A stretch of DNA of 64,000 nt from Symsagittifera roscoffensis (Eukaryota > Xenacoelomorpha > Acoela > Convolutidae): NCBI RefSeq assembly GCF_963678635.1, contig NC_087069.1, positions 21,054,660 through 21,118,659 of the forward strand. Reading direction: 5' to 3'. The notes beneath the pieces are model-generated. The model made no database searches, was not told where the DNA came from, and was given only the letters and a program-made list of their open reading frames with translations. Of this stretch, positions 11,940 to 24,000 are shown one piece after another. The position numbers were made by a program, and so were the translations under genes. Every line of letters begins with the position of its first letter. Position 1 is the stretch's first letter.

Positions 11940-12540
11940 CGACATACAAATGAACTTCATCCATCCTCCATCGCAGTTGAATATAAGAGAAAAAAAACTA
12001 AAACTCTCTAAACCCCGGATGGGTAGAACCAGATCTAAACTAGTATTTATAATTGGTTATTATTATGATATTTTATCTCTATAAAATATGAAATACTAAC
12101 CAATCATATTCCATAAAACTAACAACCTATTTATTTGTAAAGTCTTGAAACTACTTGTATTTTCAAAGTTTCAACACCAGAGCAATTTGAATTAAACTTA
12201 GAATACAGTTGTTCTCATTCTGGAACTATTTCTCGCAAACCGGTGTGCACTAGATCTATTGAGACTAAGAGATATAAGAGTAAGATTAATGTCGGTATTA
12301 GACTAAGAAGTTGCACGAATCTATCCGGCCGAAAATACGATAGCGTGACGAGCAGATGGTGTAACTTATCTGAAATTACTCTATGAGTACAGCAATCTAT
12401 ACATAACTCAATGCTCCCGTTTGCCTCTAAGAGTTTCTCTCTAGTTCCAGGCGTTTTTTTCTCCAGACAAGGATTGATTCTGCATCAAGAGATATTCCAC
12501 GAGAGAGTTTTCAACCCCGCGGTTGTTTGTATACTTACTT
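11940..12540. other. no recognisable gene
   Basis: Intergenic-looking sequence downstream (minus strand) of the second gypsy element. A 3' LTR would be expected about here, but no TG...CA-bounded repeat could be matched within the window. Confidence 0.35.
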
Positions 12541-12559
12541 GTCGATGCTGGAGTGAACT

Positions 12560-15500
12560 TAAGGCATGGCCATAGGATCCACATAATTCATCAGCCGGTG
12601 GAATACTGCCTGTGTGTATTGAGGCTCAAAGTCAAGTAACCATAGATCCTCAAGGTTTCCCGCCCCTGCTAGAAAAGAAAACCGACCCCATGTTATACAA
12701 GCTCCGCGGGAACAACAAAAACAGCGCAAGCGACATGCTCAAGATCCCTGAATGAAAGCGTCAAAGATTGTTTTTCCCGTAGAAAATATTTTGTCAATAT
12801 ACTTCTTTTCCCAGCAAGGAATCAAGAATCTCAAGATCTCGTCTGCCTTTTTCGGCTTCAATTCTCCTGTGGAATGCTCGTGCCAGAAGAGGAAGATGAT
12901 GATGTCGTTTGCTAGTGAGACATACCTTCCCAGTTTTTTCTCCTCTCTCTGCTTCATCCTGCTGATTTTACATGAATTGCCATCTGGTCTACCAAGAGGG
13001 GGGCGGTTTTTTGGTCTTATCCCCCACGTTATTGAGCCTTGGCATCAGGAACGGTTACCTTCCCCTTTCTTGATTGAGTCGGTTTACAATCGATTCCAGT
13101 AACTTCGCCGCATCAACGGCGTTCTTGGACTGGTCTAGCTGATTCGTTAGTGGAATTCACGATGGTGAGCTCTATGTTCCTGAGCCAAATGTTGGTAGTC
13201 AAATCTTTAACTGCACAGTGATCATCATCATCAGTTTCTGGCTTCAGTTTTAGTTGTTTCGCCAGGTTAGAGACGTTTAGAAACAATATTTCATCCAGGA
13301 CTATCAAGATGTCTGTGAACTTGTAGAAACCTTTTAGGACGTGTGAAATATCCGCCCAACCCACCGCTAGTTCAGACTCTAAGAGTCTCAAGTTTTTCTT
13401 TTCCAGCTCACGTTTGGGAGCAGCTATCACCATCCGCAGCCCACTGCTCTCTGTTATCAAGGCCAAGGTGGCATAAACGAACTGACGGTGAACGTCAGTC
13501 TTGTTTTGAACCCTAGTCTAACAGCTACAACTCTTGTATCTCTACCATTCCAGAAAACAGCGTCTGAATCTTCTTTGGTGCCGGCTGTCATTGCCTAAAG
13601 GGCTCTAGAAGTCCTGCTGCGAGTAATTTGTCGTCCATACCTGCAAACAACAGTACCTCAGGCTCACATGGCGTTTCCGACTTGATCACCAAGACCAAAG
13701 TAGAAATCTTATTGAGTTCCGCTCGAGGCAAATTGTACTAGAAATTCTCTGGCCAGAACAACTTCTCTGAAGTTCCAATTAAATCCACGATCACGACTCT
13801 TGTGGCTCCAGGATCCGGTCGTAGGCAGCTAGTGCTTTGGCATCTTGGACGCGCCAAATCCTTTTTCATATCTCGCATCATTCGCCAGCTCTAGTCTCGC
13901 ATAGGTATTGTCGGGAAGTCCAATGATCCTGGATCTAGAAGTTTGTCCACCGCTCTCAATTGGGCTGGGATCGCCACCTTTATCCTGAGTAAATTTGAGC
14001 GATGTTTCGGTGGTTCTGCAATCGCACCCGGGCTCACAATTTCCTTCGAAGGGTGGTTGTTGATTGGGACGAACACTGCCCTCTTCGGGGTTCCCGACAG
14101 ACCCGCGGTCTCCAGGGTCCTATCTCGAGAAAAATGCACCTCATGCGCTTACAGCCCATCCAGACAGTAGTGAATGTCCAAGTTCTCATGAGACAGGCTT
14201 TTGAGTTTCAAGGCCTTTATCACTTCCCGCCTGAACGCCAGCTCCTAAAAATCCAAATTTCTGATCTTCTCCAGGTACCTGGTTTTGCTCGAGCTCTCTT
14301 GAGGTCGCTCCGATGTTCTCTTCTTGTTGCCATGCTCCACTACAACGACTGATGATATCACCGAGCTTTGTGGTGTCAAAGACCCTCTCGTCTCGTTCGC
14401 ATGGGATGTACAGCATTGATGTTCTTCGAATCTCTTCTCTTCCCCAATCTGCCTTCAACGGGCCTGACTGGGAAAAAGTGAGGATCCGTCGGTGGGCTAA
14501 AAACGGATTGTCCCTTTTCTATCAATTCTGACTCTAGTCTGTCCATATGCCGTTGAATGAAATCGATGCCCTTTGGTCGATCAGAGTGAATGCTGTCAAT
14601 CGAGGAGCCATCCGGCAGAGATTCCTTTATCATGCGGACCACGTCCAGTAATCTCAAAGACAGGATACTGGTTCGCTCGATATTTAGTATCGTGCAGATG
14701 GTATGAAGCATCCTTGTCGTTCATGTTCAGTTCATTGTCGTCATATTGCAAGTTGTACGGCACCGTGCATAACTTCAATTTCGTGGGATCTATGTAGATT
14801 CTCATCTCTTCCAGGTCCACTCATCTCAAGCAGCTTATCTTGTCTGACAGCCGGGTCATCTTTCGAAACTCGACTCTACAAAACATCGTTAGTGACCATC
14901 ATCATTGTGACTGTGTGTATCTTCGTCACTTCTAGCATTTCTAGGGAGGGCAGCAGTTGGAGCATCGCCGCAACTGACGAGCTCAAGATTCCAATTTTCC
15001 AGTGATCTCTGACTCAGTCCTCTATGGTCAAGTGGACATTATACCTTCTGGTATTCTCGGCCTCGTATTACCCAGGTTGCATCATGGAATTCTACTCTCC
15101 TCTCCCTCTGGGCGTTCGACCAATCCTCCTCATTATGTCAGTGATACCTCGCTTTTATATCTTTTTCTGTAATTGGAGACAATAAAACCCTTACCAGACG
15201 TGTCCTCTAGGTAGTGGGTGTTTCCTCCGGCGCCTGGCACTCGAGCGTCATCGCCTGTAGCTTCTCTTGTAGTTTCTTGAGTCGTGATGTTCCCGCGCTC
15301 CTTTGGCTGCCACTAGCCGAGGTGAGCGGCAGTCCACGCAAGGACTTGTCCACTGAGAGCGGTTTTGTTTGCCTCGTCAACAGTTTCCTCAACTATGGTA
15401 TGGGCTCTAGAGAGGTTCACGACTCTAAGTCTTCACTCGTCTGCTCTCCAGCAAATCCATCGAGACTGAAGCGACCAGTTGCTCTGGACGCCTCGTCAAC

Positions 15501-15800
15501 CTCCATCCTTGATTCGGGTCTTGAACGCATCACGAGAGTTTCATTTGGCGTCATCACCTTCTGATCCTTGCTCCTGACGGCTTCTCGATCTAGTTTCTGG
15601 ACTTGCTCCAGCTCCGATTTCAAAAGATCCATCTCTAGATTCACACCATCTCGTTCCCGCGTGGCATGATTTTTCTCTAGAATATCTTGGTTCCGCCTTG
15701 TCCAGCTCCTTCTTCAGTTTAGTCATGTCCGGATAATCCTTTTCAGTCTGCTGCGCCCGAATCATGGAGGTAGGCTTAGCAACCAGTTGACATCACATCA
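12560..15800 (-). pseudogene. long coding-like region 3' of the integrase (unidentified)
   Basis: About 3.2 kb of minus-strand sequence keeps protein character in shifting frames after the integrase C-terminus. Pieces include a charged, coiled-coil-like segment at about 15765-15417 (NLEMDLLKSELEQVQKLDRE), 14711-14376 (LLDVVRMIKESLPDGSSIDS), 13830-13590 (KISTLVLVIKSETPCEPEVL), 13466-13113 (FYKFTDILIVLDEILFLNVS), 12957-12739 (KADEILRFLIPCWEKKYIDK) and 12660-12560 (LMNYVDPMAMP). No signal peptide, transmembrane segment or known domain is visible, so it is not an obvious envelope. It may be an extension of the polyprotein or a separate accessory ORF. The remnant at 367-624 occupies the same relative position in the other gypsy element. 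Multiple stops and frameshifts show it is dead. Confidence 0.5.
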
Positions 15801-15839
15801 TCGTCGTCGGCCAAATCCCCATATCTGTTATAAACCAAA

Positions 15840-16190
15840 CTGGTCTTCTTGCATCCTCCTCTTCGTCTCTTCATTGTCATAGGTTCATCTGGTTGTACTG
15901 ATTATTGCACCTCGTCTTGTTCAGGCTCGTTCCAATCATCTTCGACAAAGGAACCCCCATCTGAATGCGCCTCGGTTTTCTCGCTGTCTCTCATGCTCAA
16001 GACTTCATTAAGGTCATTCTTCTACCTGGTTTCTTCATCGTTCACCTCGCAGGCCGGTTCCACTATCAAGAGTTCCAGACCTTCAATATTTTGTAACTCC
16101 ATATTTCCAATTCTCTGGCTATAGAAGGTTTGGTTTCAAGTTTTCATAATGCGTGGCTCATCCTGTACTTAAGCATAAACATCTGCCCTG
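15840..16190 (-). pseudogene. gypsy polyprotein segment after the integrase C-terminal domain
   Basis: A degraded minus-strand acidic stretch in broken frames, continuous with the integrase C-terminal fragment upstream. It carries Glu/Asp-rich segments typical of linker sequence in this element. It has no catalytic motifs. Confidence 0.45.
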
Positions 16191-16200
16191 CTGGTGGAAC

Positions 16201-17165
16201 TCAGTGATCTCGAAGGCTTCTCTCCATTTCTTTAGTAACTTCTTGGTTCCCTTGGTGGAATGACATTCTGAAACACCCAGACATATTGTCCCACCGTGCA
16301 TGGCTTTGCTTGACGCAGCTCATCATTGTACTTCTTGCGTTGTGGCATTTGTGCATGGGCTGAACTCCGTCTGCATAAGTCATTCAATTCCTGTTGTCTC
16401 TTGATGGCTTCTCTCACGCAAGCCTGGGGTGGGGTCTTCTTTCCTTCGCACTCAGGGTAAAAGAATGTCAATGCATCGTTCTTTCACTGCCCGTTAGCAT
16501 CATGAAGAGACCGATTCCAGTGACTGAGTGTTCCCTACTATTGTATGCGCCCATCACTTGTAGCAGTTATTTAAACCAATCAGCCATGTATCTTGAACGG
16601 TATACCCTCAGCATGTTAACAAGCGTTCGGTTATGCCTCTCTACCAATCCATTAGTTTGCTGATGGTATGTTACCGAGTGGGCTTGAGCATTGTGGGACC
16701 TCTTGATTAGTTCTTTTGTCAGATCTCCAACGAAGACTTTATCGTTGTCTGACTGAAAAGTCATGGGGTAACAATTTAAGAGATCCAATGTGTAATCAAG
16801 TGATAACACGTTTTTTCCGCTGTGGTGTCTGACACGGAACCGCTTCCGCCAACTTCTTGAAATGATCTCTAATCACTAGGATCTGGTTGTATCCCGTGTC
16901 AGAAATGCAGATCTTCTGATGATCTATCTGTACAATCTCCTTAAATTCCGAGCTTTCCAACGACTCCATTGATAATTCAATTTTCTTGGATCCTTCATCT
17001 GCAGGCATGACAAGCTACCGTTGGCCCATCGTTCGCAAGTTTTTCTCAAACCTGGCCAGTCGAGTCGATGAAGTAACCTTTGTTGCACTTCGTCTACACC
17101 CCATTTGTCTGATGCCCCATTCCATCTTGTGATCTGAACAAAAACTCCGTCTGATAAAATTAAGG
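16201..17165 (-). pseudogene. Ty3/gypsy integrase, frameshifted but with D,D35E triad present
   Basis: Down the minus strand come a degraded zinc-binding region (His and Cys residues at about 17110-17010) and the catalytic core in two frames. The first Asp is in VQIDHQK (codon 16922-16924). The second is in FQSDNDK (16747-16749). The Glu is in NGLVERHN (16639-16641), exactly 35 residues after the second Asp. A frameshift near 16800 separates the first acidic residue from the other two. The C-terminal part follows (16471-16201) with TFFYPECEGKK and the GQYVWVFQNVIPP beta-rich motif. Integrase joins retroelement cDNA to host DNA. Although all three catalytic residues survive, the frameshift and later breaks make this copy inactive. 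It gives a direct ruler for recognising the integrase fragments in the satellite array at 20.2-27.1 kb. Confidence 0.88.
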
Positions 17166-18345
17166 CAGTTTATAAGGTTAGGCTTGTGCAGGATCTTTTT
17201 TTCATCACCCTTTTGCAGGCCACTACACCATCTGCCGTGTGGTAAAGTAACTCCGTCCGCTCTTTATAAAACTGGCTTGAGATTTTGTAGCTGTTCTCCT
17301 CCAGGTGCCTTTTTTCTTTTACACTTATTAAAATCCATTTGGAGAGATTGCCAGTCATTTTGTCGTTTTTTTGTACCGTAACGATATCTGACAGTCTATA
17401 CATGTTATTTCAGAGCCATCATCTGTCCAGCCAATTCTCTTGGGCAGTGGTTGTCGTTCTCCAGCTTTACACAAACTCTCTTGCTCAAGATTCTAGCGCT
17501 AGTAAGGAGCTCCAGATTTGTCTTATGTTTTGTTTGCACGATAAGTGGCTGAAGGCTTTTATGGAAACCGTTGTCATCTCCATCTCTTCCCCTCCATCTT
17601 CCTCAATCAATTCTACCTTGTATGTTCTCGAAGAGGGATCCGTCTGCATCACTCTGTCTTGGTTTCTCAGCTTGTTTACCGACAGTATCGTGCTCAGGCA
17701 GTCTGAGTAATCGTCGCTCTCTGGCGATTCTTCTTCTGAGTCAGTTTCTCTTGAGTCCCGTGACAAAATTTCTGCTTCACCCTTTCTCGCATGCACTCTC
17801 AATTCTCTGGAATCATGGTTTGGCCCAGACTCTCAAGCCTATTTTCCAAACAATACTCTCTTCCTTTGCAATGTAGTTTTTGCAGAACTTCATCTGGAAG
17901 GCTCTCAATTAACGAACGCACTATTTTTCTAGGTTTCAATTCCTGGTCTGCTGGTTGTTTCCTTCCTTCGGGATTCTCTCTCGGTCTGCTCATTTTTATG
18001 ACTTCGTTTCTGCTCATTGTCCTTCAAACTTGAGTCCTAGGAAATGTTTACGCTGGTTTGTCTAACAATGTCCTCAAGGCTGGGTCCACCACTGTCGTTC
18101 TTTTCTCGATTTTCTCTAGGTGATATCATGTGGCTTTCAGCGTCTCCCTAACAAGTCTTGATCTGAGCAGTAACGCCATCGGCGTCCCTGCCTCTCTGAC
18201 GAAAATTCTTGCTTTTATTTCATCCGATGGCAGCTCTGGATGATCTTCTATTGGTCGCCCTGAGATATCTAGCCATCTTGAAAAAGGACAACAGTCGTAA
18301 GTCTATTATCCATGAAAGAAAAACCATCTTCTACTCCCGCTGTAT
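17166..18345 (-). pseudogene. gypsy polyprotein linker between RT/RNase H and integrase
   Basis: Minus-strand coding sense continues from about 18345 (WLDISGRPIEDHPELP) through 18017-17799 (IVRSLIESLPDEVLQKLHCK), 17802-17485 (an acidic Ser/Glu-rich run ending SIKAFSHLSCKQNIRQIWS) and 17403-17170 (MYRLSDIVTVQKNDKM, then FYKERTELLYHTADGVVACK). The last piece is the usual approach to the integrase zinc-binding domain. No enzyme domain is visible in the linker itself. It is broken by several frameshifts. A long charged linker here is shared with the remnant at 800-1910. Confidence 0.65.
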
Positions 18346-18349
18346 TCTT

Positions 18350-18540
18350 CGGGAAGCTTCTTCTGCTGCATCATCCCACATGAACTTCTGTCTCATGTTT
18401 TGTTGCATTGGGTATACCTTATGGTCATAGCCTTCAATAAAGTCTCTGTGTTAGTTAAAAACCAAGAAAGCTCATCAACAGGTTCTCGTTCTTCGGAGAT
18501 TTCTTTTGTCTCCAGGGGTATTGATAGACAGAGGCGAGGT
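18350..18540 (-). pseudogene. C-terminal remnant of gypsy RT (thumb region), RNase H deleted
   Basis: A short minus-strand frame reads RDFIEGYDHKVYPMQQNMRQ and then KFMWDDAAEEASRRIQRE. It corresponds position for position to the FIEGYTDK...IKRE stretch of the RT remnant at 2373-3425. It is followed within about 100 bases by the linker motif WLDISGRPIEDHPELP, so the RNase H domain has been removed from this copy by an internal deletion. The RT catalytic core upstream is also not recognisable. Confidence 0.7.
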
Positions 18541-18955
18541 TGTGACTGGATTAAATCTCTTGTATCAAAACATCGATTTGGCTCTTTGTGCTATGTCTCC
18601 TCCACGGATTTTTTCACGTATTTATTCTGTAAGTCGTTGTCCGCTTATTTCTATTATAATTTCATGTTTTGCAACCCTGCGAGATCTACTTTGTGTTTTG
18701 GGTGTTTCTGAGTTTTCACGGCCTCCCAAAGCACAGGACCTTCTATCCTGAAATGGCCTTGTTACTGAAAAAGCATCTGGCGCCAATTTTGGTTATCAAG
18801 CCGCTTAGACTTACTTTTCATCCATCTGGTTCATGTCGTCCTCATCGGGAGTGTAGCCCAAGTTTTTCTTCCCCTGTTTGAGAGAGGTGCATCAGCGACG
18901 TAATGATCCGCTGATCCGCAATTCGCATATCATCTGTATTTGACCATATCATCCC
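18541..18955 (-). other. degraded interval between gag and RT remnants
   Basis: The protease and most of the RT should lie here in an intact element, but no DTG/DSG motif or RT core motif can be read. The distance is far too short, so a deletion is inferred. Confidence 0.4.
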
Positions 18956-20044
18956 TCAGTTTGTATCAGGTTGATCTTTGTTGTAGGTTTCTGCTTTGAG
19001 AGGCTTCATGAGAGGCTTCTGCTTCGTCTCTTCTGGAGTCGATGCGTTATTTTTCGACAACGTGTAATTAGTCACAAACATTGCTCTCAAGTCGTCACTT
19101 TTTACCCCGTCGATGAAAATCGATGATATGCCCAAGTTTATTCTATTGGTGGACTCCTCAGGGTCACTCCTCCTTCTTAGGCTCTCTAGATCTTCTAAGC
19201 ATCGTTCAACTGATTCAACTGGTAGAGGAGTGGACAATGGTTTTGCGTTTTGGCTCTATAAAGTGTACTCTGAGGCCCGGTGGTTTCGCTACTTTACTAG
19301 GATTCGCTTCTTCCTAGCTACTTGAATTTCGCAGTAGTGCGTACACTTATGACCGTAAGGCACAAGAACTCTTTGCTTGGTCCCTGCTCATCGTATCATT
19401 CCTGGACCTCAGGCTCCAGAGCTTGCTATTTACTTCCTCCATGTCCTTCTTTATTAAATTCTCTGGTTCTTTATCCGTCAGTTTATCTTTCTCAGCTATC
19501 GTGGAACAGTTGATCTCTTCAGTTGATCTCGCTATCGTGGAACAGTTATCAGGTCTTTCACTCTTGTTGTTCGTGATCTCATTTTTCACGCCTTGTCGAT
19601 CTACTGCACCATAGTTCAGTTTTTTGTCTATCTGCTCTAGCTTTCGAATCAGGTCCATCATGTCTACTGTCCATCATGTTCCGATGGTCCTCCATCTGAT
19701 TGGTTCTCTGTTCCCTGTGTGGCTTCTGAGTATTGTGTTTTTTAGGTTACATTGTGGTTCTGAGTGTTGTGGTTCATATCTTCGTTGTTATCGCAGAAAC
19801 TGTCCCGACGGTCTTGCCTTTTTCTGTCCCGGTTGTCGTTTCCTCTTTTTTTGTTCTTATCTTGATCATCTTTATCGTCTCTGGGCTATCACAGTTTATT
19901 TCGTTACCATCCCCAATTGGTGAGAACCCTTTCGTTTTTTTGTTGTTCCATTGAAATCGGCATTGGTGTTGATTTCTTCGCCTTTTTTGGTCATAATTGA
20001 GACTTTGTTCATGCGTCTCTAGAAAGATCTTCGTAACTGTCGTC
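18956..20044 (-). pseudogene. Ty3/gypsy gag remnant
   Basis: The minus-strand frame 19237-18956 contains SVERCLEDLESLRRRSDPEE and then DGVKSDDLRAMFVTNYTLSK, a helical Gag-like (capsid C-terminal) stretch. Upstream, 19661-19347 reads a charged, coiled-coil-like segment starting MMDLIRKLEQIDKKLNYGAV. Coding sense fades to basic and Asn-rich sequence up to the assembly gap. The assignment to gag comes from position (5' of RT on the same strand) and helical composition; no CCHC knuckle remains. Stops and frameshifts are frequent. Confidence 0.55.
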
Positions 20045-20244
20045 NNNNNNNNNNNNNNNNNNNNNNNNNNNNNNNNNNNNNNNNNNNNNNNNNNNNNNNN
20101 NNNNNNNNNNNNNNNNNNNNNNNNNNNNNNNNNNNNNNNNNNNNNNNNNNNNNNNNNNNNNNNNNNNNNNNNNNNNNNNNNNNNNNNNNNNNNNNNNNNN
20201 NNNNNNNNNNNNNNNNNNNNNNNNNNNNNNNNNNNNNNNNNNNN
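20045..20244. other. assembly gap (200 N)
   Basis: Exactly 200 undetermined bases, a conventional size for a gap of unknown length. It lies between a gag remnant and the start of a tandem array, so the true number of array units is probably under-represented. Confidence 0.99.
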
Positions 20245-20469
20245 CCAATAAAAAGATAATCCATTTTAGCTACCTGCAAGTTTCTTTCTGGTAAGATGGT
20301 TTGTGCTTTAGGTCCTAATCTAAACAAAATCGAGACACTATTCACAAAAGTCAATTACTTGGCTAAACATTTTTTCCATACATGGAAAATATCATCGCAA
20401 CCTAAAGAACTTCTTAGTTCTGTTCCAACATACTTGACCTGTCTGCATATGAGCACGATAGTTGACCAT

Positions 20470-20640
20470 CTTGCGGCCTGAACTGGGATTGACTGGAACC
20501 CAAACAATCTCGTCAGTAGGAACCTTCATATCAAGTCCATAGCGGTACAAAGCTGACCACAGCAGTTCTAAGTTATCTGGTATATCAAGACATCGCCTAC
20601 GTAATTGTTTATTGACACATCGGGCATTTGTTCTAAGTCA
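20470..20640 (-). pseudogene. second coding-like segment of the array unit (unidentified)
   Basis: Beyond the integrase core, each unit's minus strand keeps another protein-like frame of about 65 residues. It includes CVNKQLRRRYLDIPDNLELL and RYGLDMKVPTDEIVWVPVNP, then a GQVCW motif. I do not recognise the domain; it probably belongs to the same polyprotein. It recurs in all units and is also readable in the divergent edge unit (about 26740-26910), where several residues differ conservatively. That suggests the protein was once under constraint. Confidence 0.45.
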
Positions 20641-20819
20641 AAAACAGCCCATGAAACTGATTCTAAGACCTGGCGCGCCATCGATAACTCGAAACTCATT
20701 CTAGTGAGAGCCTTTGTTGTTCCATTCACCGCCACCATTTGATAACTCTGCAGCTAATCTTTTAAATACATCCGCAACTTTACCTAGTCCCTTATGATGA
20801 GTGTACACGTCGCGCAGAA

Positions 20820-21065
20820 CAATGAACAGCCCAACCCTGTGACTGTGGGTGTTTGACTAAGACAAACGGCACAGATTCAACCATTGCTTGATAAATATAT
20901 TTAATCAAAGTGCTCCACAATTCCCGGCCCTTATCTGAACGAACAGTTTCGGGTGCTCCTCACCGTTACGAAGTTTGAGGGAAAACTTCTTCGGTAACCG
21001 CTTTAAGGTCTGCCGCTGGAACTACCTCAGTCCATCGAGTCAGACAGCAGTCCATGAGAACATTC
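20820..21065 (-). pseudogene. integrase core fragment inside the first array unit (repeated in every unit)
   Basis: On the minus strand of the A unit a frame reads MDCCLTRWTEVVPAADLKAV, carrying a candidate first catalytic Asp (codon 21050-21052). It then reads GAPETVRSDKGRE with the second Asp at 20933-20935, and KHPQSQG. Counting 35 residues after the second Asp, the catalytic Glu position (20825-20827) is Val. The HPQSQG motif falls at exactly the same offset as HQQTNG in the integrase at 16.6 kb, so this is a retroelement integrase core with a destroyed active site. Two stops lie between the first and second Asp, and their spacing (about 39 codons) is shorter than usual. B units keep the same frame with RADKGRD and also have Val at the Glu position. 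Confidence 0.75.
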
Positions 21066-24000
21066 CCACATAGCGACAAACGCCAATAAAAAGATAATCC
21101 TTTTTAGCTACCTCCAAATTTCTTTCTGGTAAGATGGTTTGTGCTTTAGATTCTACGTTAAACAAAATCCGAGACACTATTCACAAAAGTCAATTACGTG
21201 GCTAAACATTTTTTCCATACCTGGAAAATATCATTGGAACCTAAGAAACTTCTTAGTTCTGCTGCAACACACCTGACCTGTCTGCATATGAGCACGATAG
21301 ATGACCACCTTACGGCCTGAACAGGGATTGACTGAAGCCCAAACAGCGTCGTCAGGAGGAACCTTCATATCAAGTCCATAGCGGTACAAAGCTGACCACA
21401 GCCGTTCTTAGTTATCTGGGATATCCAGATATTGCCTACGTAATTGTTTATTGACTCATCGGGCAGTTATTCTTAATCAAAAACAGCCCATGAACCTGAT
21501 TTGAAGACCTGGCGCGCAATCGATAACTCGAAACCCATTCTAGTGAGAACCTTTGTTGTTCCTTTCACCGCCACCGTTTGATAATTCTACAGCTGTTCTT
21601 TAAAATACATCCGCTACTTTACGTAATCCCTTACGATGAGTGTACACGTCGCGCAGAACAATGAACAGCCCAAACATTTAACTGTAGGTGATTGACTGCA
21701 CAAAACGGCACAGATTCACCCATTGCTGGATAAAAAATTTTAATCAAAGTGCTCCGCAAATCCCGGCCCTTATCTGCACGAGCCTTCTCGGGTGCTCCTC
21801 ATGGTTACGCAGCTTGAGGGTCAACTTCTTCGGTAACCGCTTTATGGTCTGCCGCTGGAACTACCTCAACCCATCGAGTCAGACAGCAGTCCATGACAAC
21901 ATTCATACATAGCGACCAACGCCAATAAAAAGATAATCCCTTTTAGCTACCTGCAAGTTTTTTCTGGTATGACGGATTGTGCTTTAGGTCCCACGCTAGC
22001 CAAAATTCGAGACATTACTCACAAAAGTTAAATACTTGGCTAAACATTTTTTCCATACCTGGAAAATATTATCGCAACCTTAAGAATTTCTTAGTTCTGC
22101 TCCAACACACTTGACCTGTCTGCATATGAGCACGATAGATGACCACCTTACGGCCCGAACAGGGATTGACTGGAACCCAAACAATCTCGTCAGTAGGAAC
22201 CTTCATATCAAGTCCATAGCGGTACAAAGCTGACCACAGCAGTTCTAAGTTATCTGGTATATCAAGATATCGCCTACGTAATTGTTTATTGACACATCGG
22301 GCATTTGTTCTAAGTCAAAAACAGCCCATGAAACTGATTCTAAGACCTGGCGCGCCATCGATAACTCGAAACTCATTCTAGTGAGAGCCTTTGTTGTTCC
22401 ATTCACCGCCACCATTTGATAACTCTGCAGCTAATCTTTTAAATACATCCGCAACTTTACCTAGTCCCTTATGATGAGTGTACACGTCGCGCAGAACAAT
22501 GAACAGCCCAACCCTGTGACTGTGGGTGTTTGACTAAGACAAACGGCACAGATTCAACCATTGCTTGATAAATATATTTAATCAAAGTGCTCCACAATTC
22601 CCGGCCCTTATCTGAACGAACAATTTCGGGTGCTCCTCACCGTTACGAAGTTTGAGGGAAAACTTCTTCGGTAACCGCTTTAAGGTCTGCCGCTGGAACT
22701 ACCTCAGTCCATCGAGTCAGACAGCAGTCCATGAGAACATTCCCACATAGCGACAAACGCCAATAAAAAGATAATCCTTTTTAGCTACCTCCAAGTTTCT
22801 TTCTGGTAAGATGGTTTGTGCTTTAGATTCTACGCTAAACAAAATCCGAGACACTATTCACAAAAGTCAATTACGTGGCTAAACATTTTTTCCATACCTG
22901 GAAAATATCATTGGAACCTAAGAAACTTCTTAGTTCTGCTGCAACACACCTGACCTGTCTGCATATGAGCACGATAGATGACCACCTTACGGCCTGAACA
23001 GGGATTGACTGAAGCCCAAACAGCGTCGTCAGGAGGAACCTTCATATCAAGTCCATAGCGGTACAAAGCTGACCACAGCCGTTCTTAGTTATCTGGGATA
23101 TCCAGATATTGCCTACGTAATTGTTTATTGACTCATCGGGCAGTTATTCTTAATCAAAAACAGCCCATGAACCTGATTCGAAGACCTGGCGCGCAATCGA
23201 TAACTCGAAACCCATTCTAGTGAGAACCTTTGTTGTTCCTTTCACCGCCACCGTTTGATAACTCTACAGCTGTTCTTTAAAATACATCCGCTACTTTACG
23301 TAATCCCTTACGATGAGTGTACACGTCGCGCAGAACAATGAACAGCCCAAACATTTAACTGTAGGTGATTGACTGCACAAAACGGCACAGATTCACCCAT
23401 TGCTGGATAAAAAATTTTAATCAAAGTGCTCCGCAAATCCCGGCCCTTATCTGCACGAGCCTTCTCGGGTGCTCCTCATGGTTACGCAGTTTGAGGGTCA
23501 ATTTCTTCGGTAACCGCTTTATGGTCTGCCGCTGGAACTACCTCAACCCATCGAGTCAGACAGAAGTCCATGACAACATTCATACATAGCGACCAACGCC
23601 AATAAAAAGATAATCCCTTTTAGCTACCTGCAAGTTTTTTCTGGTATGACGGATTGTGCTTTAGGTCCTACGCTAGCCAAAATTCGAAACATTACTCACA
23701 AAAGTTAAATACTTGGCTAAACATTTTTTCCATACCTGGAAAATATTATCGCAACCTAAAGAATTTCTTAGTTCTGCTCCAACACACTTGACCTGTCTGC
23801 ATATGAGCACGATAGATGACCACCTTACGGCCTGAACAGGGATTGACTGGAACCCAAACAATCTCGTCAGTAGGAACCTTCATATCAAGTCCATAGCGGT
23901 ACAAAGCTGACCACAGCAGTTCTAAGTTATCTGGTATATCAAGATATCGCCTACGTAATTGTTTATTGACACATCGGGCATTTGTTCTAAGTCAAAAACA

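Noticed and set aside
17571..18033. Plus-strand hydrophobic frames opposite the gypsy linker
   Set aside because: They are antisense shadows of the acidic minus-strand linker, where complement codons of charged residues become Ser/Leu/Phe.
19997..20354. Reading frames spanning the assembly gap
   Set aside because: They are open only because undetermined bases cannot contain stops.
21688..21912. 74-codon plus-strand frame repeated identically in the array (also 23365 and 26306)
   Set aside because: It is antisense to the integrase-like minus-strand frame and exists only in B-type units; its repetition reflects the satellite, not selection on a protein.
23673..23861. 62-73 codon minus-strand frames in array units (also 26614-26835)
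   Set aside because: They run in a different frame from the better-supported RYGLDMKVPTDEIVW segment and look like shadow frames of it.
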